From Chitinophaga pinensis (GTDB lineage Bacteria; Bacteroidota; Bacteroidia; UKL13-3), in contig CALPIR020000133.1 of the NCBI GenBank assembly GCA_943323675.2, positions 1-6,477 of the forward strand: a DNA stretch of 6,477 nucleotides. The letters run 5' to 3'. The notes below the pieces were generated by a model. The model did no database searches. It was not told the origin of the DNA and worked only from the letters and a program-made list of their open reading frames with translations. Of this stretch, positions 1 through 6,403 are shown in pieces (the first letter of the stretch is position 1; each line of letters begins with the position of its first letter). A program made the position numbers and the translations under genes.

Positions 1-54
1 AAGATTAAAGCTGCAAGCCCACTCATTAAGGTAAGTAGGGAAGATATGGTTTAA
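1..54 (+). CDS. C-terminal end of upstream gene, possibly RelA/SpoT-family (p)ppGpp enzyme (ACT domain), partial
   Basis: Frame 1 is open from the first base to a TAA at 52-54 and encodes KIKAASPLIKVSREDMV. The pattern of a lysine-rich helix end followed by a short strand (PLIKVSR) resembles the last strand of the ACT domain that closes bifunctional RelA/SpoT proteins. A RelA/SpoT gene directly before fur and purA is, from memory, a common order in Bacteroidota, which is the main reason for the proposal. Only 17 residues are visible, so the reading frame is reasonably supported but the product name is tentative. It lies 112 bases before the chosen fur start. Confidence 0.4.
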   Translation, partial: KIKAASPLIKVSREDMV

Positions 55-114
55 TGGCGTGTTTTGAGAAAATCATGATATATAATTGGTCTATTATGTA
101 TTTATAAGACTGAA

Positions 115-147
115 TTTGGGTTAATACCAAAATGTGTGTTATTTTGC
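115..147 (+). promoter_or_regulatory. Candidate promoter for the Fur-family gene
   Basis: TTTG at 115-118 and TATTTTGC at 140-147 are separated by 21 bases. They resemble the Bacteroidota -33 (TTG/TTTG) and -7 (TAnnTTTG) elements, although the -7 box is one base shorter than the published consensus. The box ends 19 bases before the ATG at 167, which leaves a short leader. An alternative -7 element, TGAATTTG at 111-118, would give a longer leader. The call rests on motif reading only. Confidence 0.3.
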
Positions 148-166
148 ATCATTGTTCAAGCAAGAT

Positions 167-664
167 ATGCAGGCAAATCAATCGACCGAAAATATAAAAG
201 ATGAAGTTAAGAAGTTGTTTATCGCTTTTTTGGAGCAAAAACAACAGCGTAAAACTCCTGAGCGTTTTGCCATCTTAGACGAAATATACAGTAGTAAAGA
301 GCATTTTGATGTGGAAACGTTATACGTTCACATGAAAAACCGCAACTACCGTGTGAGCCGTGCTACCGTTTACAATACCTTAGATTTATTGCTTGATGCT
401 GGTTTGGTAACCAAACACCAATTTGGTAAAAACTTAGCCAGATACGAAGGTGCTTATGGCCATAAACAACATGATCACATGATTTGTAACCATTGCAATA
501 AAATTTTAGAATTTTGCGATCCACGTATTCAACAAATTAAAAGCATGATGGGAGAGTTGTTAGATTTTACGGTAACAGAACATTCGTTGCATTTATTTGG
601 TAACCCTAAAACTAAAGATGGCAAATGCAATACTTGCAGTAAGGTTATAGCAGAACAAGTGTAA
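167..664 (+). CDS. Fur-family metal-dependent transcriptional repressor
   Basis: The 165-residue protein is a Fur/PerR/Zur-superfamily regulator that would bind DNA as a metal-loaded dimer in the cytoplasm. The N-terminal winged helix carries the family signature VSRATVYNTLDLLLDAGLV at about 63-81. The hinge leads to the metal-binding dimer domain, with H99, H102, D103 and H104 (HKQHDHMIC), then E115 in the LEFCDPRI segment, and H139 and H142 nearby. Two CxxC pairs, C107/C110 and C154/C157, make up a full structural zinc site. I chose the ATG at 167 over the upstream in-frame ATG at 134: the extra residues (MCYFASLFKQD) look unlike the family, and that stretch overlaps a promoter-like box. 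Whether it senses iron, peroxide or zinc cannot be read from the sequence. It sits between a putative RelA/SpoT gene and purA, 73 bases before purA. Confidence 0.93.
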   Translation: MQANQSTENIKDEVKKLFIAFLEQKQQRKTPERFAILDEIYSSKEHFDVETLYVHMKNRNYRVSRATVYNTLDLLLDAGLVTKHQFGKNLARYEGAYGHKQHDHMICNHCNKILEFCDPRIQQIKSMMGELLDFTVTEHSLHLFGNPKTKDGKCNTCSKVIAEQV

Positions 665-703
665 CAAAAACTTAAAGAGCTAATTAATTAAATACTTGTA
701 TGG

Positions 704-728
704 CTAACTTAGGTTAGTAATACTAACC
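704..728. promoter_or_regulatory. Inverted-repeat element upstream of purA (candidate operator)
   Basis: GGTTAGT (712-718), a 3-base spacer, and ACTAACC (722-728) form a perfect 7-3-7 dyad that ends nine bases before the purA start. An overlapping partial dyad, CTAACTTAGGTTAGT at 704-718, differs by one inserted G from the reverse complement of the palindrome at 5290-5304. There is no T-tract after it, so it is not an intrinsic terminator for the Fur gene. An operator for a dimeric regulator is the likeliest reading. A small 5'-UTR hairpin is the alternative. Confidence 0.4.
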
Positions 729-737
729 CAAAATATA

Positions 738-2000
738 ATGATAGACGTAGTTTTAGGCCTCCAATGGGGCGATGAAGGAAAAGGTAAAATTGTAGACGTA
801 TTAACACCACAATACGATGTAGTGGCAAGATTTCAAGGGGGGCCAAATGCAGGACACTCGCTTGAGTTTAATGGCCAAAAGCATGTATTAAATACAATCC
901 CATCGGGTATATTCCACCAACATACCATTAACGTAATAGGTAACGGTGTGGTAATTGATCCAATTACGTTAAAAAAGGAAATAGAAAAAGTAATGGCCAG
1001 TGGTGTTGATCCACGCAAAAACTTATACATATCAGAGAAAGCACACTTAATTATACCAACACATCGCTTAGTTGACGCAGCAAGTGAAGCACAAAAAGGT
1101 GAACATAAAATTGGTTCTACCTTAAGAGGCATTAGCCCAACATACCAAGATAAAATTGGCAGAAGTGGTTTGCGTATTGGAGATATTTTAACACCAAACT
1201 TTAAAGAGAAATACCAAACCGCTGTTGCTAACCATAAGTTGTTGTTAGATAGATTTAACCACAGCTATAATCTTGCAGAACATGAACCTGCATTTTTTGA
1301 AGCTGTTGAGTTTTTAAAGCAGTTTAAAATCATCAGCTCAGAGTATTTTATTAATAAGTTAATTAACGAAGGCAAAAAAGTATTGGCAGAAGGTGCGCAA
1401 GGTACTTTGTTGGATATTGATTTTGGAACTTATCCGTTTGTAACTTCATCAAACACCATTACCGGTGGTGTGTGCAGTGGTTTAGGTGTGGCTCCTCAAA
1501 AAATAAATAAAGTATACGGTATATTTAAAGCATACTGCACACGTGTAGGTAGCGGACCTTTCCCTACCGAGTTGCACGATGATACCGGAGAACAATTGCG
1601 CAAACAAGGTTTTGAGTTTGGTGCAACAACAGGCCGTCCGCGAAGAACAGGTTGGTTAGATTTGCCAACACTTAAATACGCCATTATGTTAAACGGTGTA
1701 ACCGATTTAATTTGTACCAAAAGTGATGTGTTAAGTGGGTTTGATGTAGTTCCTGTTTGTGATGCATACGATATTAATGGCGCACGTGTAACAGAAATTC
1801 CTTATAACTTTAACGATGCGCCTATAAAGCCATTGTTTAAAGAGTTTAAAGGATGGAGTGAAGACTTAACAGGACTGCGTAAGTTTGATGAATTACCATC
1901 TAACTTTAAAGCCTACATGGAATATGTAGAAGAGCAAGTAGGATTAAAAATGAGTGTCATATCGATTGGTCCCGACAGGGAACAAACGATAGTAAGATAA
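738..2000 (+). CDS. purA: Adenylosuccinate synthetase (PurA)
   Basis: PurA joins IMP and aspartate using GTP to form adenylosuccinate, the first committed step from IMP to AMP, in the cytosol. At 420 residues it is the normal full length. The GTP-binding loop GDEGKGK is at 11-17, with the catalytic acid Asp12. GGPNAGH at 34-40 supplies catalytic His40. GSTLRGISPTYQDK follows at 126-139 and the subunit-crossing arginine R142 comes just after. EGAQGTLLDIDFGTYPFVTS spans 218-237, GRPRRTGW is at 299-306, the guanine-specificity motif TKSD is at 327-330, and the C-terminal GPDREQTI is at 411-418. One oddity is a serine (S133) in the GISP segment where most family members have GIGP. The ATG at 738 fits the family N-terminus exactly, and there is no clear Shine-Dalgarno site, as is usual in Bacteroidota. 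The gene is downstream of the Fur gene and ends at a strong terminator. Confidence 0.98.
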   Translation: MIDVVLGLQWGDEGKGKIVDVLTPQYDVVARFQGGPNAGHSLEFNGQKHVLNTIPSGIFHQHTINVIGNGVVIDPITLKKEIEKVMASGVDPRKNLYISEKAHLIIPTHRLVDAASEAQKGEHKIGSTLRGISPTYQDKIGRSGLRIGDILTPNFKEKYQTAVANHKLLLDRFNHSYNLAEHEPAFFEAVEFLKQFKIISSEYFINKLINEGKKVLAEGAQGTLLDIDFGTYPFVTSSNTITGGVCSGLGVAPQKINKVYGIFKAYCTRVGSGPFPTELHDDTGEQLRKQGFEFGATTGRPRRTGWLDLPTLKYAIMLNGVTDLICTKSDVLSGFDVVPVCDAYDINGARVTEIPYNFNDAPIKPLFKEFKGWSEDLTGLRKFDELPSNFKAYMEYVEEQVGLKMSVISIGPDREQTIVR

Positions 2001-2003
2001 AAC

Positions 2004-2031
2004 AAAAAAGTCGGGCTTTCCCGACTTTTTT
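2004..2031. terminator. Bidirectional intrinsic terminator between purA and the LOG gene
   Basis: A perfect stem GTCGGG (2010-2015) / CCCGAC (2020-2025) with a CTTT loop is flanked by six A on the left and a run of seven T on the right. It therefore works as an intrinsic terminator in both directions for the convergent purA and LOG genes. The stop codon of the LOG gene (complement of 2031-2033) begins inside the T-tract. Confidence 0.92.
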
Positions 2032-2798
2032 TATGATGCTTTATTAAACCATTCTCCCAACCATTTTTTAGGTTTAAGGATCCTTGTTTTCTTCAAACCA
2101 AATTTACCAATGGCATGTTTTTTTAAGTGTGCTACTGCTTCATCAATAGAGTCGGTTATGAGCAAGTATTCTTTTATTTCTGCTTCCGATACGGTTTTGT
2201 TTCTAATCATATCTTCCGTTAGCTCAATCAAGTTTTTCCAATAGTCTCTCCCAAATAACACCACCGGAAATTCATTGATTTTACCGGTTTGAATCAAAGT
2301 TAATGCTTCAAACATTTCATCCATGGTACCCCAGCCGCCAGGCATAATTACAAACGCATAGGAGTATTTTACCAAGAGTGTTTTGCGTACAAAAAAGTAT
2401 TTAAAGTCTACAGAAGTATGTACATATGGATTTTCTTTTTGCTCGTGAGGCAAAACAATATTACAACCAATTGATTGTCCTCCGGCTTCAAAAGCCCCGC
2501 GGTTTGCAGCTTCCATAATGCCTGGGCCGCCACCTGTAATGATGGTAAAACCTAATTTGCTTATGGCTGCACTTAGCTTAACAGTGGTTTCATAATAGGG
2601 ATGGTCTTCTTTAAATCGCGCACTACCAAAAACGGTAACGCAAGGCCCTACAAAGTGTAGTTTCTGAAATCCTCTGATAAACTCATACATCACTTTAAAT
2701 AAAAACTTAAGCTCTCTAAATCGCGAGCGTGGGCCTTCTAAAAATCGTCTTTCAGAATGTAGTATTTTATCTCTTTTAGCTTTTGTTATTTTTGTCAT
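2031..2798 (-). CDS. LOG-family (TIGR00730-type) nucleotide 5'-monophosphate phosphoribohydrolase
   Basis: The 255-residue protein has a Rossmann-like fold beginning at about 54-61 (VTVFGSAR). It carries both LOG signatures: GGGPGIMEA at 89-97 and PGGWGTMDE at 153-161, preceded by R138. Characterised family members (plant LOG, bacterial homologues) cleave cytokinin riboside or purine nucleoside 5'-monophosphates to the base and ribose 5-phosphate. The substrate of this one is unknown and a purine role is only an inference. It is longer than minimal LOG proteins of about 190 residues: about 53 basic, helical-looking residues precede the fold and a lysine-rich tail follows it. I chose the ATG at 2798. 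An in-frame TTG at 2810 would add four residues but lies within a promoter-like box. The gene is convergent with purA and follows hppD after a terminator, so it is probably transcribed on its own. Confidence 0.9.
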   Translation of the reverse strand: MTKITKAKRDKILHSERRFLEGPRSRFRELKFLFKVMYEFIRGFQKLHFVGPCVTVFGSARFKEDHPYYETTVKLSAAISKLGFTIITGGGPGIMEAANRGAFEAGGQSIGCNIVLPHEQKENPYVHTSVDFKYFFVRKTLLVKYSYAFVIMPGGWGTMDEMFEALTLIQTGKINEFPVVLFGRDYWKNLIELTEDMIRNKTVSEAEIKEYLLITDSIDEAVAHLKKHAIGKFGLKKTRILKPKKWLGEWFNKAS

Positions 2799-2807
2799 AA
2801 GTGGGTA

Positions 2808-2814
2808 CAAAATA
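2808..2814 (-). promoter_or_regulatory. Candidate -7 promoter box of the LOG gene
   Basis: On the minus strand the sequence reads TATTTTG, followed by nine bases and then the ATG at 2798. It resembles the Bacteroidota -7 element, and similar boxes precede the Fur gene (140-147) and thrS (6387-6394). No TTTG is seen at the expected -33 position, which would fall inside the adjoining terminator hairpin. If real, the transcript leader is only about five bases. Confidence 0.3.
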
Positions 2815-2847
2815 AAAAAAGACGCAGGTGTTTTCCACGTCTTTTTT
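2814..2847. terminator. Intrinsic terminator after hppD
   Basis: GACG (2821-2824) pairs with CGTC (2838-2841), and the stem is extended outward by seven A on the left and six T on the right. Interior pairing is imperfect: either GG/CC or GTG/CAC can form, with a small bulge. Read on the minus strand it ends in a seven-U run, which suits termination of the hmgA-hppD transcript 43 bases past the hppD stop. It ends right against the candidate promoter box of the LOG gene. Confidence 0.78.
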
Positions 2848-2889
2848 ATGATATGTAATTATATTTTACCAATTTATTTTGGCAAACAA

Positions 2890-4014
2890 TTATAAATTAC
2901 CTCTACTGTCTTGCTCTCTCTCTAGTGCTTCAAACAACGCTTTAAAATTGCCTTTACCAAAGCTTTTTGCCCCTTTACGTTGTATTATTTCAAAAAACAT
3001 GGTTGGTCGGTCTTCAACAGGTTTTGTAAATAGTTGCAATAAGTAACCTTCATCATCCCTATCAACCAAAATACCTAATTCACGCAATGGTTCAATATCC
3101 TCATCAATTGTTCCAACCCTTTCTAATAAATCGTTGTAGTAGCTATCTGGAACTTTTAAAAATTCAACACCTCTGGCCATTAGCTGACGTATCGTACTAA
3201 CAATATCTTTAGTAGCAATAGCAATATGTTGTACCCCTTCGCCTTCATAAAAATCAAGGTACTCTTCTATCTGTGATTTTTTCTTTCCTTCAGCCGGTTC
3301 GTTAATTGGGAATTTAACATATCCGTTACCGTTGCTCATTACTTTACTCATCAAAGCAGAGTATTCAGTACTAATGTCGTTGTCATCAAAAGAGAGTATG
3401 TTTTTAAAGCCCATCACATCCTCATAAAACTTTACCCATTTGTTCATTTGGTTCCATCCCACATTACCCACACAATGGTCAACATACAATAAACCTGTTG
3501 GCTCAGGGTTATAGTTACTTTCCCATTTTACAAAACCAGGCATAAACACACCGTTGTAGTTTTTACGCTCAATAAATAAATGTTCTACTTCACCATAAGT
3601 TTTGATGCCACTCAAGCGTACTTCTCCATCTTTATCAGTTATTGTAGTTGGTTTAACAGTGCCTACTCCGCCTTTACCTGTTGTTTTTTCGTATGCTTCG
3701 TAAGCATCATCAACCCAAAGTGCTAAATATTTAACGCCATCTCCATGTTTGCGGTGATGCTCAGCAATATGGCTATCGCTGTGTAATGGTGATGTTAAAA
3801 CTAAACGCATCTTATCTTGAATTAAAACATAAGATACGCGGTCTTTTAACCCTGTTTCTGGTCCGGCATAAGCCAAACTTTGAAAGCCAAAAGCTGTTTT
3901 GTAATAATGTGCGGATTGTTTAGCATTACCTACCCAAAGCTCAATATAATCGGTGCCGTTTAATGGCAAAAAATCTTGCATGGTTTCTTGTTTTTTTATT
4001 TCTAAGGTTTCCAT
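2890..4014 (-). CDS. hppD: 4-hydroxyphenylpyruvate dioxygenase
   Basis: This Fe(II) enzyme converts 4-hydroxyphenylpyruvate and O2 to homogentisate and CO2, the second step of tyrosine degradation. The 374 residues contain two vicinal-oxygen-chelate domains. The N-terminal one, about 20-155, opens with LNGTDYIELWVGNAKQSA. The catalytic C-terminal domain, about 172-345, holds the three iron ligands: H180 (VDHCVGNV), H263 (GVQHIAIAT) and E342 (FFEIIQR). The family tail GNFKALFEALEREQDSRGNL at 355-374 forms the helix that gates the active site. Length and motifs are those of an intact enzyme, without the signatures of hydroxymandelate synthase branches that I would look for. The start at 4014 is 31 bases after the hmgA stop on the same strand, so the two are almost certainly cotranscribed. 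M12 is a possible alternative start. The leader is purine-rich but has no clear Shine-Dalgarno site. Confidence 0.96.
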   Translation of the reverse strand: METLEIKKQETMQDFLPLNGTDYIELWVGNAKQSAHYYKTAFGFQSLAYAGPETGLKDRVSYVLIQDKMRLVLTSPLHSDSHIAEHHRKHGDGVKYLALWVDDAYEAYEKTTGKGGVGTVKPTTITDKDGEVRLSGIKTYGEVEHLFIERKNYNGVFMPGFVKWESNYNPEPTGLLYVDHCVGNVGWNQMNKWVKFYEDVMGFKNILSFDDNDISTEYSALMSKVMSNGNGYVKFPINEPAEGKKKSQIEEYLDFYEGEGVQHIAIATKDIVSTIRQLMARGVEFLKVPDSYYNDLLERVGTIDEDIEPLRELGILVDRDDEGYLLQLFTKPVEDRPTMFFEIIQRKGAKSFGKGNFKALFEALEREQDSRGNL

Positions 4015-4045
4015 TCTGTTCTTATTCTTCTTTTATAAATCAGTT

Positions 4046-5203
4046 TTATTCAACCCAGGTTTTGTAATATCCAGGATCTTCCATTTTCATTGCTTCTTCT
4101 GTAATTTGTAACGGATAAAACGGGTCAATCATTACAGCAAGTTCTTGTGTTTCTTTCTTACCTATTGATTTCTCAACTGTGCCTGGGTGTGGCCCGTGCG
4201 GAATACCTTTAGGATGTAAACTTATCATTCCACGTTCTACGTGTTTACGGCTCATAAAATCTCCATCAACATAATACAACACCTCATCGCTATCTACATT
4301 GCTGTGGTTATATGGTGCCGGTATCGAATCTGGATGATAATCATACAAGCGCGGAACAAACGAACAAATTACAAAATTGTGTCCTTCAAAAGTTTGATGT
4401 ATTGGAGGTGGCATGTGCACGCGCCCTGTAATAGGCTCGTAGTTGTGTATGCTAAAGCCATAAGGATATTGGTAGCCATCCCAACCAATGGCATCAAACG
4501 GATGCGAGCCAAGGGTATAAGGGAATATCATATCTTGTTTTTTAATTAGCACCTTAAAGTCGCCTAACTCATCATGGGTATTGGTAAGTACCGGTAGTTT
4601 AATATCACGTTCGCAATAAGGTGAGTGCTCTAACAATTGCCCAAACGTATTCATATAACGTTTTGGTGGGCGAATAGGAGAGAAACTCTCTGTAATAAAT
4701 AGCCTGTTTTGTTCTGTGTTAAAATGCATTTGATAAATCACACCTCTGGGTATCACCAAATAATCTCCGTATTCAAATTCAATATCACCAAATATGGTTT
4801 TTAAAACGCCACTTCCTTCATGAACAAAAATCACCTCATCCGAATCGGCATTTTTATAAAAGTAATCAGTCATGCTTTTTTTAGGCGCAGCAGATGATAA
4901 GTAAACATCATTGTTAAACAACATGTATACTCTACTGGCTAAATAATCATCAACTGGAGCGGTTTTAAAAGTTAAGAAACTACGGTTTTGCAAGTTCTTT
5001 TTTACAGCTGCTTTAGGCGCAATATCATAAGGCTCACCAATATCTTTAACCAATGTTGGCGGATGGCAGTGGTATACCAAACTGTATATACTACTAAAAC
5101 CCTCTGTGCTCACCAATTCTTCCGAATAAAGTTTACCATCGGGTTTTCTAAATTGAACGTGGCGTTTGGCCGGTATTTTTCCTTGTTTATAATAAAAAGG
5201 CAT
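4046..5203 (-). CDS. hmgA: Homogentisate 1,2-dioxygenase
   Basis: This enzyme opens the ring of homogentisate to give maleylacetoacetate, the step after HppD. The 385-residue protein is shorter than the human or Pseudomonas enzymes (about 430-445) and has a two-cupin layout. The C-terminal catalytic cupin has motif 1 at 300-314 (H300, N302, E307, G314) and motif 2 at 325-336 (G325, P331, G333, H336). H336 lies in IPHGPHPG, so H300, E307 and H336 match the iron triad of the human enzyme (H335, E341, H371). H330 matches its second conserved histidine. HPFDAIGWDGYQYPYGF at 234-250 and the PPPIHQTFE segment are also family features. The N-terminal cupin at 116-157 looks non-catalytic. The ATG at 5203 follows AAGGAAAA, a weak ribosome site set very close to the start. 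It is the first gene of the hmgA-hppD operon and is divergent from the TPR lipoprotein gene. Confidence 0.93.
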   Translation of the reverse strand: MPFYYKQGKIPAKRHVQFRKPDGKLYSEELVSTEGFSSIYSLVYHCHPPTLVKDIGEPYDIAPKAAVKKNLQNRSFLTFKTAPVDDYLASRVYMLFNNDVYLSSAAPKKSMTDYFYKNADSDEVIFVHEGSGVLKTIFGDIEFEYGDYLVIPRGVIYQMHFNTEQNRLFITESFSPIRPPKRYMNTFGQLLEHSPYCERDIKLPVLTNTHDELGDFKVLIKKQDMIFPYTLGSHPFDAIGWDGYQYPYGFSIHNYEPITGRVHMPPPIHQTFEGHNFVICSFVPRLYDYHPDSIPAPYNHSNVDSDEVLYYVDGDFMSRKHVERGMISLHPKGIPHGPHPGTVEKSIGKKETQELAVMIDPFYPLQITEEAMKMEDPGYYKTWVE

Positions 5204-5241
5204 TTTTCCTTATTGTTTTACGATGACTGTTTATGCTTTCA

Positions 5242-5266
5242 CAAAAAATATTGCAATTGTTGCAAA
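5242..5266 (-). promoter_or_regulatory. Candidate hmgA promoter with an embedded TTGCAA dyad
   Basis: On the minus strand TTTG (complement of 5263-5266) is followed by TATTTTTTG (complement of 5242-5250), like the Bacteroidota -33 and -7 elements, though the 12-base gap is shorter than usual. Two copies of TTGCAA, at 5251-5256 and 5260-5265 and three bases apart, form a 6-3-6 dyad that fills this gap. That is where a repressor would block the promoter. The -7-like box lies 38 bases before the hmgA start. Confidence 0.3.
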
Positions 5267-5289
5267 CTAAATAGCGTTTTTTGTGACTT

Positions 5290-5304
5290 ACTAACTAAGT
5301 TAGT
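5290..5304. promoter_or_regulatory. Perfect 15-base palindrome in the hmgA/TPR divergent region (candidate operator)
   Basis: ACTAACT, a single A, then AGTTAGT form a perfect 7-1-7 dyad. It lies 29 bases before the TPR lipoprotein start and 86 bases upstream of hmgA. Geometry of this kind suits a dimeric winged-helix regulator of the MarR or Fur type, but the cognate protein is unknown. The half-site GTTAGT also occurs in the dyad before purA (704-728). No T-tract follows, so it is not a terminator. Confidence 0.45.
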
Positions 5305-5333
5305 GCAATTAACAAAAGTATCCGAAATAGACA

Positions 5334-6335
5334 ATGAAAAAACTGATTTTTATCACCGCATTAGTGGCACTGTTAGGTGCTTGTAATAGTAATAATGATA
5401 AGGCTTTTAATAAAGAACAAAAACAATTAGTATCCTCAAAATCGGTTACTGAAATTAGTATTGAAATAGAGAAAGATGCAACCAACCCCGAATTGTATTA
5501 CCGTAGAGCAAATGTTTATTTCGAGGAAAAGATGTTGGATGCAGCCTTGGCTGATATTGAACAATCTTTGGTATTAAGCGCAGATCAACCCTTGTATTTG
5601 TTTTTTAAAGGCCGCATTTTATATGCGATGAATAAAACACAAGATGCGGCAATTGCTTACGAAAAAGCTGTAACTATCAAGCCCGATTTTGAAGAAGCTC
5701 AACTTAAATTAGCAGAGTTATATTACATTGTAAAAGAACATAAAAAATCGATGGACTTATACAATACTATATTAGCAAACAATAAAAGTAATACCACCGC
5801 TTTGTTCTTTAAAGGGATGAATTTTAAAGAAATTGGAGATACCGCATCGGCAATTCAAACCTTTCAAAAAACATTTGAAATAGACCCAAATCATTACGAT
5901 GCAGTTATGCAGTTAGGGAATTTATATGCAGGTTTAAAAAACAAAATCGCCTTGGATTATTATGTTACTGCATCGCGACTTAAACCTAAAAGTGCCGAGC
6001 CACCATATGCTGCAGGCGTGTTTTTTCAACAAAACAGTGATTATAAAAAGGCGGTAAAAATGTATGAACAAGCATTGAAGGCTGATGAAAAGTACTATCA
6101 AGCTTATTACAATTCGGCATTAATAAATATGGAAATAGGACGTTACAGCGATGCCATTGTAAATCTAAACACAGTTGTGAGGTTGGAGCCAGGCTTAGTT
6201 GATGCTTATTTTATGCGTGGAATTTGTTACGAAGCCATGAAAAATAAAGAAGATGCCATTGTAAATTACCAGTATACATTAGAGCTTGACCCTAAACACG
6301 AGGAAGCTCAAAGAGCTTTATCGTCCATCAAATAA
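5334..6335 (+). CDS. TPR-repeat lipoprotein
   Basis: The 333-residue protein begins with a lipoprotein signal peptide: MKK, a hydrophobic stretch to residue 14, and lipobox LGAC with the lipidated Cys17. It should therefore be anchored in a membrane facing the periplasm or exported to the outer membrane. After a linker (18-51), residues 52-322 form eight tandem tetratricopeptide repeats in near-perfect 34-residue register, starting at about 52, 86, 120, 154, 188, 221, 255 and 289. The fifth is one residue short. Proline near repeat ends (IKPDF, IDPNH, LKPKS, LEPGL, LDPKH) marks the boundaries. TPR arrays are protein-binding scaffolds; no enzymatic domain is present and the partner cannot be named. 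The stop is a tandem TAA TAA. It lies 68 bases before thrS with no hairpin between, so some read-through into thrS is possible. Confidence 0.9.
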   Translation: MKKLIFITALVALLGACNSNNDKAFNKEQKQLVSSKSVTEISIEIEKDATNPELYYRRANVYFEEKMLDAALADIEQSLVLSADQPLYLFFKGRILYAMNKTQDAAIAYEKAVTIKPDFEEAQLKLAELYYIVKEHKKSMDLYNTILANNKSNTTALFFKGMNFKEIGDTASAIQTFQKTFEIDPNHYDAVMQLGNLYAGLKNKIALDYYVTASRLKPKSAEPPYAAGVFFQQNSDYKKAVKMYEQALKADEKYYQAYYNSALINMEIGRYSDAIVNLNTVVRLEPGLVDAYFMRGICYEAMKNKEDAIVNYQYTLELDPKHEEAQRALSSIK

Positions 6336-6386
6336 TAAATAGTTACCCCACTCACATTAATTTTTTCTTTTTCGCTTTCTAGCACT

Positions 6387-6394
6387 TACTTTGC
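6387..6394 (+). promoter_or_regulatory. Candidate -7 promoter box of thrS
   Basis: TACTTTGC ends nine bases before the thrS ATG and resembles the Bacteroidota -7 element. Only T-rich sequence, with no TTG, is found at the expected -33 position. The similar boxes before the LOG and Fur genes give modest support. If it is used, the thrS leader would be only about six bases, too short for a T-box or operator-type leader. Confidence 0.3.
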
Positions 6395-6403
6395 GTTACT
6401 TTT

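Noticed and set aside
134..166. Upstream in-frame ATG for the Fur-family protein
   Set aside because: The 11 added residues are unlike Fur N-termini and overlap the candidate -7 box at 140-147. The ATG at 167 starts a normal-looking protein.
712..728. The inverted repeat as a terminator of the Fur gene
   Set aside because: The stem is short and AT-rich, the loop is only three bases, and no U-tract follows.
833..1132. Minus-strand open frame inside purA
   Set aside because: It is a shadow of purA, with no recognisable domain and low-quality composition.
1496..1720. Minus-strand open frame inside purA
   Set aside because: It is antisense to strongly conserved PurA motifs and has no family features.
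2799..2810. TTG start for the LOG protein
   Set aside because: It adds only four residues, begins inside the TATTTTG box, and an ATG follows 12 bases later.
4241..4549. Plus-strand open frame inside hmgA
   Set aside because: It is a shadow of the conserved C-terminal cupin of HmgA.
4988..5386. Plus-strand open frame spanning the hmgA 5' end and the TPR gene start
   Set aside because: It overlaps two real genes in other frames, and its Cys/Phe-rich product has no recognisable pattern.
6336..6403. T-box, riboswitch or terminator between the TPR gene and thrS
   Set aside because: The gap is 68 bases, T-rich, and shows no convincing stem or T-box sequence.
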